From Hetaerina americana (taxonomy: Eukaryota > Arthropoda > Insecta > Odonata > Calopterygidae), in the NCBI GenBank assembly GCA_022747635.1, contig JAKTNV010000003.1, positions 45,044,475-45,108,474 of the forward strand: 64,000 nucleotides of DNA, written 5' to 3'. This document shows positions 12,950-23,629 of this stretch, in pieces (within the stretch, counting starts at the first letter, position 1; the number at the start of each line of letters is the position of its first letter). The position numbers and the translations under genes were made by a program. The notes under the pieces were generated by a model, which was not told the DNA's origin, did not search any database, and was given only the letters and a program-made list of their open reading frames with translations.

Positions 12950-13830
12950 CTCTGCCACAAAATAATGGTAGTGACGTCACTCTGGATTTTCGCCCAGCGT
13001 TGCCACATTTCCTGGATCTCTTTCGTTTTCTCTCCCAAAGCCTCGTCGTTGGAAGACCATAGCAAAGTTTGCATCGGAAAGTTTGCCATTGAGGCTCTCA
13101 TCGCGCTCTCTCTCCCTCCTATTGGAGTAAAGACGTGATGATTCGAAATATTTGACGTCACTCCCAACTTACGGCCACGGACAATAATTTGCCGAGTGAC
13201 CGTTTAGAGACAGTCACCTTATCGTCCAAACGAAGAATAGTATCGCTGCTGCGTCATTTGGTTTTTGCCAATAAAAGCATTACTCCTGGTAAAAGGCTTA
13301 TGCTGCACCATACAAGGGTGGCCTCTGATCACATTCGCTTGGATGAAGAAAACTCAATATTCATCTGGCACAACGTATTCCGCGTGCGCGAACGGAGGAA
13401 GGAGGAGTAAGTATCTTTCTCCATTAGAAAGTACACCCCTCGCATCACACGTAATTCGTTTCTTCCGAAGTAGTCACCGTCGGTGCTCGATTCCGCACGA
13501 CGGAAAGGAAGGCGGCGCGAAAATGAGGTGGAGTCGCGCCAGGGGTGCGTGAGGCTGAACAGAGGAGGTAGGCGATGATTCGAGATGGCGAGAGATCTAA
13601 TTCATAGTGAAGGAAGAAGAAAGTGGACAGTACGCGCGCTTTCATGCGCACACACAGAAACACGAATTCTCGGACTCAGCAGGAGAACAGTGCGTTGCGG
13701 ACTCGACGAACGCAAACACTTCCGAGCGTGGAGATTTTTATTGCACGTGTAAACTTCCTCCCTCACCCCCTCTCTATCTCTCGCTCTCCGACCACGGCCT
13801 GTCAACCAGATCGAGCTTCTAATGCGCCGG
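12950..13830. promoter_or_regulatory. GC/CpG-rich patch, possible regulatory element
   Basis: CpG-rich from about 13010 to 13830, with CA-rich and CT-rich stretches near 13650 and 13760. Several frames are open on both strands but none has a domain or a convincing splice structure. A non-coding exon, promoter or enhancer is possible. Confidence 0.25.
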
Positions 13831-13849
13831 ACATTAAATAATCTCTTAG

Positions 13850-15330
13850 CAACCAAACTTTCTACAACGTGTGGGAACACTTATACATCAGGAGCAAATC
13901 CTTGTGATGCTCCACTTAAGCTGCATACGGAGAAGAAATGGAATCATCGTCCGAGTTCCATTCCTTTCTAGCGTAATGATTAAATACTCTCATTTGTTCG
14001 AATGACAGAAAGCGTTATTTATTTCCAGTTGCATCATTACATTTCCATTCGCTCGTAACATGAACTTACAAGCTAAGGAGATGTGCGGTTTATTTTTATT
14101 AACGGTATGATTTTTTTCATAGTCTTATGGGAAAATTCTTTACGAGTAGATAGATATGTTTCAGTTAAAATCCTTGTTCATGGAGGGACAACTACGTATT
14201 TAAGTAATGAAGTATTATATTTTTTTAATGGATTGAATTGAGAATTATAACGGAGAAGCAAAAATTTACCTTTAAATAAGAAAAAACGAGGATACACAAT
14301 CCACTTGATTCCAATTCATATGATACCCTTCAAATTAAAGATATCACCTCTAACTCGGTGGTCGAAATTAAATAAAATTTCAGCATATAAAATTTTAAAT
14401 GATGGGCAGTAGTTTTCTAAAAGTATTCTACGAAGGAGCGTGCTAAAATAAAGAGTTATATTAAAACGTCAATGAAAGTGAAGTTAGAGTCTGAAGGTGA
14501 ATTTTTTCCTCAAGGCTAATGGTACGGGTCATTAGAATGAGATGCATTAGAACTCATTAAAAGAGTTATTAATCCCTAAAAACAATATTTTTGGTCTAAG
14601 TAATAATGAATAACTTATTTTTAAAATCAATCTAGGAGAATTTATAAAAAATAATTTGAATCCGCTTCATGATTTTTTTTAGACCGACCCGGTTTTTGCC
14701 ACGTCGCGGAGAACCCGTGTTTTTTCATTATCTTCGTTACAGATAATATCCAGAATATAAAGGTTAAAACTATTTTCTCTGTTAATACCCATTGTACAAA
14801 TCATTATATTATTAAATGAATAATATTTATGTTACGAATGAAGAATAAAGTTAAACAAATTAATGCACTCAAGTTTCCGTGTAGCGTCTTACATTCCCTT
14901 TCAATGCCCAGGACATCTCATTTAGATGCATATTACTTTAAGTAGTTTAAATTAGAGAAAGAGTTTCTACTTAGGCACTAGAAATCGATTCATAAAATAT
15001 ATTTAAGTCATTATTCATTTTTAGTATATCCAAGACTAGAGAAAATTAATAGGGGCTGCAGCATAAACTAGACATCAATGGTTTTGGCTTCCTTCCAATT
15101 CCTCTCCAATTCATCATTTGTAGAGAGAGAAAGATATCCATTAGCATTCTTTAAACAAGTCAAATACACGTAATCCATAGCCGTTACAAAAACCGATGTA
15201 ACATATGATTACGTCACATCAATATATGGTTGACAACCGATTAAGAATAAAGGACACCTAAATTTTTAAATAGATCCACGTGGTTTATTTCCGAAAAAAG
15301 CCTCCCATTGTGGTGTGTATTTCTTCGTGG
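13850..15330. other. AT-rich DNA, no gene recognised
   Basis: Very AT-rich, with short open frames only. Nothing repeat-like identified by eye. Confidence 0.45.
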
Positions 15331-15359
15331 TTTAGAAGAAGGAGGGATTGTGAGGAATT

Positions 15360-15760
15360 ACCATAGGATAGCATTCCTGAAAGGCACAAAAGAACCCCGA
15401 GAGGAAGGGAGAGGACGGCCAGTGAGTAGGCAGACCAAAGGGAGGAAGGGGGGAGGAAAGAGGGAGGGAGTGGAGTGGGAAGCGGCGTTTTCGTACAGGA
15501 ATAATCTCCATGGAGCCCAGATGCTCCACTTTTGAGCGAGAGAGTATTTTTCGAGCGTATTATTTGTCAGTCCGCTTTCCCCTTCAGCGCCACGGAGCAT
15601 TTCCGCGTTCCTGAAATTTTGATGGGATCGCACAAGAGACGAGATTGTTTGGTTCCTCAAGGCGAGCATTAGGGGTGCACCCGAACAGTCCCCCCCCCAC
15701 TTCCCCTCTTCACCCCCCTCCTGTCTTGAATAAATCCCTCCGTCCCTCCCCGAGCAGGAA
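15360..15760. promoter_or_regulatory. Purine/pyrimidine-skewed GC-rich patch
   Basis: G/A-rich on the + strand at 15390-15480 and C-rich at 15686-15750, including a C9 run at 15690-15698. A 137-residue minus-strand frame across it is compositionally driven and shows no domain. Confidence 0.2.
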
Positions 15761-15779
15761 AAAAATAACAATGATGATA

Positions 15780-18700
15780 TTGTTAGAATGGCCTATTTCG
15801 GGAAAGATTTGCATATTATCTCATCAATCTACTACGTGACATAAACGTACATTATAACACACGCACAAGTCACGAAACGAATGAAAATATTTTACAGCTA
15901 TAATCTTGCGGGACTTCTGGCTATTGTAGGGTGGAGGCAATGCCTCGTATTTCATCAAATCTGAGCAATTCGGAACGAAAGTTTCTGAAATGTAATAGCG
16001 TAGATTATGGAGATGGGGTTGTCAATAAATTACTAAGGCGATGTGTTTTGGTCATCTAGAGCTTTAATAACGGAATGAAATCAAATCTTTGGCGACAAAT
16101 TTTTAAGAAGTCTCGGGAAAGAAAATAAATTTCCTGGGCTGGGTTTTGGACATGAAGAGAGTAAAAACATATAAATAAATAATCCGTGGCTGGATTCCCG
16201 GCACGAATGATTTTAGGGCTTGTAATTTTGAACTTCCATTTAGAAATTTATTAATTATATACAGCCATGCAGATGCTAACATTAAGTTTTATGACCTTCA
16301 GTTACCACATAACCTTAATCTTTTCACATCACATTAATAATGTGATTTAAGTCTCAAATGGTTGCTTGATAAATTACCGTCAAGGACCCTTGAGTGGATA
16401 GATGAAATGTTTAATTGACTTGAAATGTACTAGAATAATTTTGAATTAATTTTAAATAAAATTTAAACTTCTTGCACAGCGGTGAAGAAAACAATTAAAA
16501 TAGAAAACAAAAATATAATTTCTCATAACTCGCATTAGATGTTAAATATTGCCTAAAAGTAATATGAATAAATCATTTAAGAATATGTCAATACATATTT
16601 AGAGTACATAGGTTTCACTCAAAAGTTGATTTGACATCATTTGGCTCGGTCATTCATTATGAAATCTGTATCTTATTTACCTTCCAGAAGAAAAATAAAC
16701 ATAAAAATTCATTAACAAAGAATTATTCCGACAAAACTTGCTCGCAAGTAAGCACTACGTCCACCAAATTCGAAAGAAGCGTTGAAGCTTCGACGACATT
16801 GATTAAAAAGTGAAATGCTTTCCAAGTCCACTTTCACCGGTGGGATGCAGTCGCGAAAAGCCGCACTTAGAATGCTCGCGAGACCGAGAACCCACGAGCA
16901 TCGGACCAAAACAGCCTAAACACAGGAGAAGAGACTTCCAACCGCGGAGAAGTGAGGAGCATAAACTTATTTAGAAAAACCACTCCCAGGAATTTCAGAG
17001 CAAGAAATTATAGCGGCGTTTCCCATTCCAATGTTTTCAGGGCTATTTTTTTATTCCATTCTCTCCATTTTGGCGCCCCGGTTAGAATTTTCCGAGCCAT
17101 GACGATATTACGGAGATAAAAGGAAAATAGCGTACCATTTTGCTTGTCACAGAGCGGTTTCGAAATAGTAACCATGACTATGGGTGTCAAAACTTTCCAT
17201 CTCTGAACCAGAAAGTGTCTCAAACATATGAATAACAAGATCTTTGCATAACTCTTTTCAAATATGGGAACAAGTGATCTAACAATCAAAATATCTTTAC
17301 TTCTGGATACCTAATAAGTCAGCATCCCTTCAAAACTAGGTGAACTCACATTCGGGTAATGAGAAACTGGTCAGAAATTTCACGCCAGAAAATTAAATCT
17401 CTGCAACAGCTTAAATCTTAAGCGGCTCTCAAGGCAGGTTGTAAACTTTTTCCAAATAAAATTGGAATAAACCTGTGGCATCAAACCTATTCATCCTCGA
17501 GCAATTACCTCTTTTATCACGCAGTAAATTATAATCACTTGGGTCCCTACGCAAAGGACCTAATTTTTTAATTTATTGAGAAAGAGAAAAAGCCATCCGT
17601 CTCGTGAATAATCATCATGGACGAGCAGAATGTGTCACACTATTACTGAGAGTCCGGGGTTAGGAGTCACTGGAAACAGGAAAAGCTACTGCAAGCTACT
17701 AAAGAAATACAAATATTGCATGAATTGACCGCTAACAAAGTGGAAATAAGTCCAGCTACGTATTGTTTTAGCAGACGAGGCCACGATGAGAAGTTAATGG
17801 AAAATGTCAGCCGATGAGATTGTTTTAAGAAATCCTTTTTACCTCATCAACACAATTTATGATCACAACATTAGTTTGAGTTCATGTGCACAAATTGGAA
17901 TTGCACTAAATTCAAGTAGTTATGAATACAAATAATATAATGTTACATTAATGACATGATCGAACATCCCCTGCAAAAACTCTCTTAGTTGTTTTCGGGG
18001 TAACACGTATAGATGGAGTTATGGTTGTAAAATTATAAATGAAATATGGTGTTTATAAATTTATAAATACAATTTATAAATGAATGTAATTGTGAGTAAT
18101 ATAATTAAATAGAACACTACCAAGCACATAAGATAAAAAAACATTCTTATAGAAAGACTAAAACAATCTCCCTGAACAGATTGCCACAATGGAATATGCT
18201 TTATTATCATTGCTTTCTCCAGTATGTTTCTTATGTTTATTTTGGGATTGAAAAGGCGATGAAACTTCCACCCTGTTGGAGGAGAGTCATCCCATTAGTT
18301 TATAGAGTTTAATCAGTACAGACATTCTTTTTTCCAATGATTCAATTTGACGAATTGAAAATAAACATGAGATTAGTGCTGCATTCCTAAGTGTTTTTTA
18401 TCTTATGGGTTATTCTCAATGTATTCTTTGTTCTCTATATTCTTTGTTTAAGTGAATTCCATAATTTTTTTAAAATTGAATCCTAATCAAACGATTTTTA
18501 TGGAATGATATTAATTAAAACCGTATTGGTACGGCAATTATTTTGAGTAATTTCGTAAATTAAGCATAATCGGTCAACCAACCAGTTCATGATTTCAGGG
18601 CATCTTATTTTGAAATATACTCGTGATGATATATGAGTTAATCATTAAGACAAATATAGTACTGATAACAGATTACTTAATCGGTGAAAGCACTCTATAT

Positions 18701-19970
18701 ATCAAGGCACCCGTTGAGTTGAATTTTCCGCTGAATTCTTCGTCATAAGTTGGCAGAAATAGCTTTTATGTCGTGAAAAATATTTATAAAATCAACCTTA
18801 AAAAACTAATGACATCAACCTCGTAAATCGGCTGAATAGCGTGGAATGGAAGAGAGTTGCAGTCTCCAAATTCCAACTGACGCCCCTAGAGACTTCAACG
18901 CTCGCCTATTCATCTTATCAAAATTCTGAGCTCCGTCCCTCCCTTCCTTAATGCCATTAGACAAGCTTCCTCGTGCCACCCTCATTTATATGCCCAAGCG
19001 TGTATCCCCTTCTCTAACTCCAAATCTTCACTTTAAAAGACACCGGCACGTGCTATAAATAATAAAAGCCTCGGTATATTTCAAAGCAACATTATTACTA
19101 TATATTTAGAACACGTAAAATTTTCACTGAATGGCCGCCCATTCCTCTATACATGTATATTTTCATTCCTAATTTCCGATCAAATGACAGAGTCAACACC
19201 ATCCCCTCCCTCCAGTGGGATTGAAAAGGTGTTCCCACTCACTCCTCACCAGCATTGCGAGTCGGCAACCTTTCAGCAGCTAATGCATATATTTATAAGG
19301 AAATGAAAAACTCCCCTTTCCAAGTCCTATAAAGTAAAAATAGAAAAATATTTCATGACTTGATAAATATTGAAGTATACATTTCATATTACATATTTCA
19401 CAACCTTTAATAAACCAAGCAGTTATGCACAGTGAAGACATTTGCAGTTTTTACAGCGTTATTGGAACAAAACCCGTTTCAGATTAATCTGTTTTTAAGT
19501 ATTTGAATCTTCAAACTTAACAATTTTTTTGCATTGTATATTGATACTTTGATACTTTTGAACATAACCTTAACAAGTTTTTATCGAATATTTTCCTTTA
19601 AATACAGGCCAAATTTTGGTATCATCTTTAATCAGACCATATGTATGCATAGTAGCTAGCGTTAAATGTACGAGAGTCTAGCCATGCTTTATCAATCCAT
19701 TCCGAATGAAAATAAATCTCAATCAAGTATGGGAAGTATATTCGGGCATAAAGAAGTTATAAAGGCGGATTATAAGATGACAGTAGGGGTTTTAGAATCA
19801 GATGATAAATCTCCAACTCCTAAGGTAATATAAGACCATCTATTTTCGATCATGAGTAATTAATCCCAAATTCTACCTCAAACAAAGTATCCATACTCGG
19901 GAAAGGCAGCCATCTGGCATCATTTGGATCGAGATACTCGCACGTACCAACCCGACTACTTCATACATCC
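15780..19970. other. AT-rich DNA with a local TTTATAAAT repeat
   Basis: No gene recognised. Around 18035-18085 the word TTATAAAT occurs four times with irregular spacing. This looks like slippage-derived low-complexity sequence. Confidence 0.4.
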
Positions 19971-19986
19971 TTTTTTTAAGATTTTT

Positions 19987-20664
19987 TTACGATTTTACGA
20001 ATTCCCCGCCCAATTTCATTCGTACCTTCAGTTCTTCCCATGCCTCTTTGATCATTTCCTCTGCATAGAGGTTGAACAGCAACGGTGATAATGGACAACC
20101 CTGCCTTACACCCCTTCCTAACACTGCCCATCCCGACTCCTCGTTTCCCACCCGCACCTGAATAGTCTGAGACATGTACAGGTTGCGGATTAGCCTCCTT
20201 TACCTTCAATCTATTCCTATTTTCTGCAATATACTCATTAGTTTTTCCCAATTCACTCTATCAAACGCTTTTTCGAAAACTACTAAACAGGCAAATACCT
20301 CCTGATTCCTTCCTTATAGATACTATAAATCAGCCCATGTAGCCTCTTCCTCCCACATTTTCCTAAACATTTTAGTAGATCCACAAGAATGTTATCCACC
20401 CCCACGGCTTTATTTAGTTTCATCTCCGTTAATGCCCTTTCTATCTCATCGTCGAGCATGCCTGTACCTAAGCTATCTTCCTCCACGCCATGTTCCTTTT
20501 CTATGCCTAACTTGTGGTCCAAGTTCTTTATTATACAATTCTTCCATATTTTCTTTCCATCTCTCTATCGGATATTTCCTGTGTCAACTATTATCTTACC
20601 CGCTTTATGCTTTACTGTTAGCATAGATCTTTCCTTCTTACGAAAAGTGAAGAGTCAGGCGTGA
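19987..20664 (-). pseudogene. LINE reverse transcriptase fragment with internal deletion, lacking YxDD
   Basis: The N-terminal RT part reads LDDEIERALTEMKLNKAVGV and LHGLIYSIYKEG (20522 to about 20310), matching the start of RTE-type RT domains. It then jumps at about 20300 to FACLVVFEKAFDRVNWEKLM, the motif A region. Roughly 80 family residues between these are missing, which is an internal deletion. In motif A the usual catalytic Asp (FVDFEKAFD) is Val. Motif B is present as RQGCPLSPLLFNLYAEEM near 20080. The copy ends after GGEFVK at about 19985, before the YxDD catalytic box. Missing fingers, a lost Asp and no YxDD each make it inactive. Confidence 0.8.
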
Positions 20665-20768
20665 TATTGTGGAATCGAGACATAATGAAAACTTCGTTGC
20701 AATTTTCCACAGTTAAACACAGTTTAACTGTGGAAAATTGCAACGAAGTTTTCATTTTTCCTTCTTAC
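20630..20768. mobile_element. 115-bp hairpin insertion with 12-bp TSD
   Basis: An insertion of 115 bp (20642-20756) lies between two perfect copies of TTTCCTTCTTAC (20630-20641 and 20757-20768). It has a 42-nt lead followed by a perfect inverted repeat with 35-bp arms (20684-20718 and 20722-20756) and a 3-nt loop (ACA). Removing the insert and one TSD copy restores the LINE reading SESKKERSMLTVK, which shows directly that this is an insertion. It has no coding capacity, no A/B box and no poly(A). The family is unknown. See the similar unit at 60310-60450. Confidence 0.85.
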
Positions 20769-21141
20769 TTTCCGATAAAGATTTAAGCTTGCTGTATAGC
20801 GAACCAATTTCACCCTTCCTCTGCAAACGTTTCATATCCTCACACTGCGTCTTCCACCATATTTCTTTTGCTTTATTTGTTGCCCGCCTCAATTTATTAT
20901 TCAATTCTTTGTACTTCTATTTACCTAACTCTGTATTTACATTATTCCATTTTTTCCTCTCATCCATCTTTGTAATCATTTCATCCGCATTCCATGGTTT
21001 ACTAGTCCTTTTCGCGTTAACGGGTCCAATAGTAACTTTTTCGGCTTTCGATAACCCTTTCTTGATACAATCCCATTTTTCTTCGATAGTACTAAGCTCT
21101 TTACCGTCCTCCATGGTTTTCTCTACAGCCTGCTGGCACTC
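20757..21141 (-). pseudogene. LINE linker region between endonuclease and RT
   Basis: Charged, Lys/Glu-rich translation (for example RTSKPWNADEMITKMDERKK and NKLRRATNKAKEIWWK) of the type joining endonuclease and RT in these LINEs. It has at least one frame change near 20915. It runs to LKSLSESKKE at 20757-20785. The same reading resumes as KKERSMLTVK on the far side of the hairpin insertion, showing what the uninterrupted sequence was. Confidence 0.7.
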
Positions 21142-22103
21142 CTACCTTTTCAATCCATTTAATGCTTCTACATCCCATTTTCTAACCCGCTGCCCCTGCC
21201 TTATCTTTTTGAAACGGAGGCTACATTTCATAACAATTAATTTGTGGTCAGAGTCCGCATATGCTCCCGGGAAGCTATTCGAATTTATCGCACTGTTCCT
21301 AAACCTGTGCCTAACCATAATATAATCTAAATGATAACTTTCTGAGTAATCTGGCATTTTCCATGTATACCTGCGCCTTTCGCATTGGTGGTGACTAACG
21401 CCTGTCTCCTACAGAGCTCAACTGCTTTCTCTCCGCGGTCATTCCTCATACCTAAACCGTAGTCCCCCACCTCATAACCATCTCTTCCTTCGCCTACCGT
21501 CGCATTCCAATCCCCCATCACTATCAAATGTTTCCCTCCCGGAACACACGCGATCATGTCCTCTAACTGATCGTATATCCTATCGACCTCTTCTTCCTTA
21601 TGGTTGCTCGGTGGCATGTATACCTGAATAATAACTAAGTTCGTCGGTTCTGCTTTTATTTCTACTAGTAATATTCCCGTTGCCTGTTCTATGTTGGCTA
21701 CGCTTCTTCCTATATCTTTATTTAATTCTATGGCTACCCTTCGTTGGCTCTCGTCCCCGCCGCTGTATATTATTCTATACTTATCACTCCAGTAATCCCC
21801 GCTATCCTTCCATCTCACCTCGCATAGACCTAAAATATTTATGTTTCCCCTTTCCATCTCTCTCTTAATATTCTCCAATTTTCCTGTCCTCTACATTGTT
21901 CTTACATTCCACTTTCCTATTCTAACTAAATTGGCCTTCTTCTTCTGCGTCTTCTGTCCTGCTGCTGTCAGTTTTCTCTTGCAAGGGTTTCTTGATATGA
22001 TGACCGCGGAAGCCTTGCCTCCCTCGCTGCTGGGCACGACACACGACCGATTGGGCCGAGGCCCGTAGTTGCCAGGACTCATATTCTCTGTAGTATCCAT
22101 CAT
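21142..22103 (-). pseudogene. LINE endonuclease (EEP/APE-like) domain, broken
   Basis: Exonuclease-endonuclease-phosphatase domain that nicks target DNA for target-primed reverse transcription. Signature motifs are visible in order: GKWNVRTM near 21900, LGLCEVRWKDSGDYW near 21800, QVYMPPSN near 21620, MGDWNATVGEG near 21500, and ADSDHKLIVM near 21240. The catalytic Asn, Glu, Asp/Asn and terminal SDH positions therefore all survive. Two lesions break the frame: a stop directly after WNVRTM (at about 21892-21894, where the family usually has Trp) and a frameshift near 21360, just before the MPDYSESYHLDYIM segment. The start at 22103 is the first Met and gives a basic leader (KRKLTAAGQKTQKKK). 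It is more intact than the RT part. Confidence 0.85.
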
Positions 22104-22308
22104 ATAAATCTTGGGAATGATAATTAAGGTGGTTTTCCGTTGCCTTTCTCAATAGTGTTTTTAACGTGACACCATCACTCAATGGCCACCCAACTGGGAT
22201 CAGTAAGATATGGGATTGAAATTTAGATACTTAGTTATAAATTTTATGAGGATAAAATTGAGAAAATCCAAAAGAAACCATTGAAGTTTATTATGCAAGT
22301 AAATTACT

Positions 22309-22310
<2 letters not shown>

Positions 22311-22377
<67 letters not shown>
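22311..22377. repeat. (TA)n microsatellite at the 3' end of a Penelope-like element
   Basis: About 33 TA units, uninterrupted. On the minus strand it directly follows the 3' untranslated part of the Penelope-like element, so it is read as that element's tail or an expansion of it. Confidence 0.9.
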
Positions 22378-22379
<2 letters not shown>

Positions 22380-22474
22380 TTTCGTAGACGTAACACGGAA
22401 GTGCCGAATAGTACAATAAACAGTAACACACAATATAGAAACACAAAAAAAGGAACACTCACACGTATTTTCTT

Positions 22475-22515
22475 GATATTTCGACGGAAACAATCCGTCT
22501 TCCTCTGAAGATATA
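22475..22515 (-). other. Hairpin followed by GAAA in the PLE 3' region
   Basis: On the minus strand, a 6-bp stem GACGGA/TCCGTC with a 5-nt loop (22483-22499) is followed at once by GAAA (22479-22482). PLEs are known to carry hammerhead ribozymes, whose core has stem II followed by GAAA. The CUGANGA half of the core is not present in good form here, so this is at most a decayed resemblance. Confidence 0.2.
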
Positions 22516-22853
22516 GAAGTAATGACTGCTGGAATTGTTGAGGTGAGGGGTGCGAGAGAAAGGGAAGGAGGCCAGGGGAAGGGGAGAACGGGAGGCGAAG
22601 GAGGGGTGAAAGGAATGGTTGGGGAGAGGAAAGGGAGAGGGAAGGGGTGGAATTGACACAAAATCGGAAAATAGAACAACATGCTCACCGCAACTATTGC
22701 AACATACGAGACTCATGTTTCAACCCACAAAGTATTGATAAAGAACACGTAGGTCAAAACAAAGGCCACGTACACCAAAACTCATTCGGAAAAACAGTGT
22801 CCACCCCCCGATATGCTTTGCTTCCACAAAGTAACAATTTTAGGCCACTCCCA

Positions 22854-23519
22854 TCAGTGAACGACATTGAGGCCCGGATGATAGGCCATACAGATGTAAA
22901 TGAATGCCATTTCAAGAGTTTTTAATTCTATAGGGTTATCGGATGTGGGAAGGGACGCTAGGACGGAAACATTGTAACACTGGCTAAAAGGGGTATTATG
23001 ATGGGAAGCATGTTTAGGGATGGGGAGACCCGCGGACGGGGAGGAGGGATTGCACGAGGCGCGGTGGTTATTAATCCTAATGTTAAGGGGCGTGGAACAT
23101 TGGCCTATGTAAAAGGACGGGCAGAGTTTACAGGTAAGAAGATAAACAACATTTTTGGAAGTGCAAGAGGAATAGGGGAAGGGCGGGAGAGAGTTAAATG
23201 GTGGGATGGAGTGGGGTGGAGTGGTGAAAATAGGGCAGGTTTTGCATCTTGATCGATGACATGGAGTGGGTATGTCTCTGGGGGTGTGAGGGGATTTTGA
23301 GAGTGGCCTGGTGGATTTGAGGATATCTGCTAGGTTGGCGGGACGTTTGAAGGTGACAGAGGGGCAATTGGGGAGAAGCTTGGAGGAAGTGTTGTGATTT
23401 TTGAGGATGGGGAATAGGTCTTTGAGGATGAATTTGAGAGACTGAATGCCTGGGAAGTAGGTGGTACAGATTGAGAGAGGCTGGGAGTCTGTGGTTGAGG
23501 CAGGCTTGGGGGTGTAGGA
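22854..23519 (-). CDS. Penelope-like protein C-terminal fragment with GIY-YIG endonuclease
   Basis: A 221-residue open frame ending at TGA (22854-22856), with no stop up to the truncation and no early Met, so it is a fragment. It begins with a connector (FILKDLFPILKN, then VTFKRPANLADILKSTRPLS) typical of the region between RT and endonuclease in PLE-type proteins. A cysteine pair follows (C92 and C95 in RCKTCP). The GIY-YIG domain covers about residues 119-205: NVVYLLTCKLC with C130/C133 as the GIY-side motif and zinc-binding pair, FYIGQ as the YIG motif, RINNHR with the conserved Arg and His, and ELKTLEMAFI with the conserved Glu. GLN near the C-terminus is also family-like. The nuclease would cut target DNA for retrotransposition. 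The frame is intact, which suggests this copy is younger than its LINE neighbour. Similar domains occur in several PLE clades, and the clade is not resolved. Confidence 0.8.
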   Translation of the reverse strand, partial: SYTPKPASTTDSQPLSICTTYFPGIQSLKFILKDLFPILKNHNTSSKLLPNCPSVTFKRPANLADILKSTRPLSKSPHTPRDIPTPCHRSRCKTCPIFTTPPHSIPPFNSLPPFPYSSCTSKNVVYLLTCKLCPSFYIGQCSTPLNIRINNHRASCNPSSPSAGLPIPKHASHHNTPFSQCYNVSVLASLPTSDNPIELKTLEMAFIYICMAYHPGLNVVH

Positions 23520-23546
23520 ATGTTTAAGTATTTTTATATATATATT

Positions 23547-23556
23547 GTCTATGATG

Positions 23557-23590
<34 letters not shown>

Positions 23591-23600
23591 CATCATAGAC
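23547..23600. repeat. 54-bp perfect palindrome with (TA) centre
   Basis: GTCTATGATGATTT is followed by TA repeats and then the exact reverse complement, with no spacer. It sits between the 5' end of the PLE and the right-hand copy of the possible TSD, so it may be part of the PLE insertion (PLEs often have rearranged inverted 5' ends). The hairpin would be highly stable. Confidence 0.85.
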
Positions 23601-23629
23601 CAACTACTTGCATGAAAATTACTATACAC

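Larger units (their letters stand above)
19976..22203 (-). mobile_element. Degraded RTE-type (CFDP2-like) LINE, 3'-truncated
   Basis: About 2.2 kb of one non-LTR retrotransposon, read right to left: 5' leader (about 22104-22203), apurinic-type endonuclease (22103 to 21142), linker (about 21114 to 20757), then part of the reverse transcriptase (20664 to 19976). It carries one in-frame stop early in the endonuclease, a frameshift near 21360, an internal RT deletion near 20300 and a 115-bp hairpin insertion at 20642-20756. The element ends before the YxDD box, so it is dead. The leader has a second diverged copy at 27100-27305. Ingi/Vingi-type elements carry related endonucleases, so the clade should be treated as provisional. 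Confidence 0.85.
22311..23520 (-). mobile_element. Penelope-like element (PLE), 5'-truncated
   Basis: The minus strand from about 23520 holds the C-terminal part of a PLE-type protein, including a GIY-YIG endonuclease domain. Then come about 475 bp of 3' sequence rich in pyrimidine (22540-22660) and a (TA)n tail. The reverse transcriptase domain is missing, as expected for 5' truncation. A 54-bp palindrome (23547-23600) sits just beyond the 5' end. A possible diverged TSD encloses the whole unit: GCAAGTAAATTACTCT (22295-22310) and GCATGAAAATTACTAT (23610-23625), 13 of 16 identical. Confidence 0.75.

Noticed and set aside
20738..21325. 195-codon + strand open frame
   Set aside because: It is antisense to the LINE linker and endonuclease, whose family motifs are on the minus strand. 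The + strand product is a Ser/Phe/Leu-rich shadow.
22281..22508. Frames translating to long Tyr-Ile repeats (also at 30.5, 34.6 and 42.8 kb)
   Set aside because: Translations of (TA)n microsatellites, not proteins.
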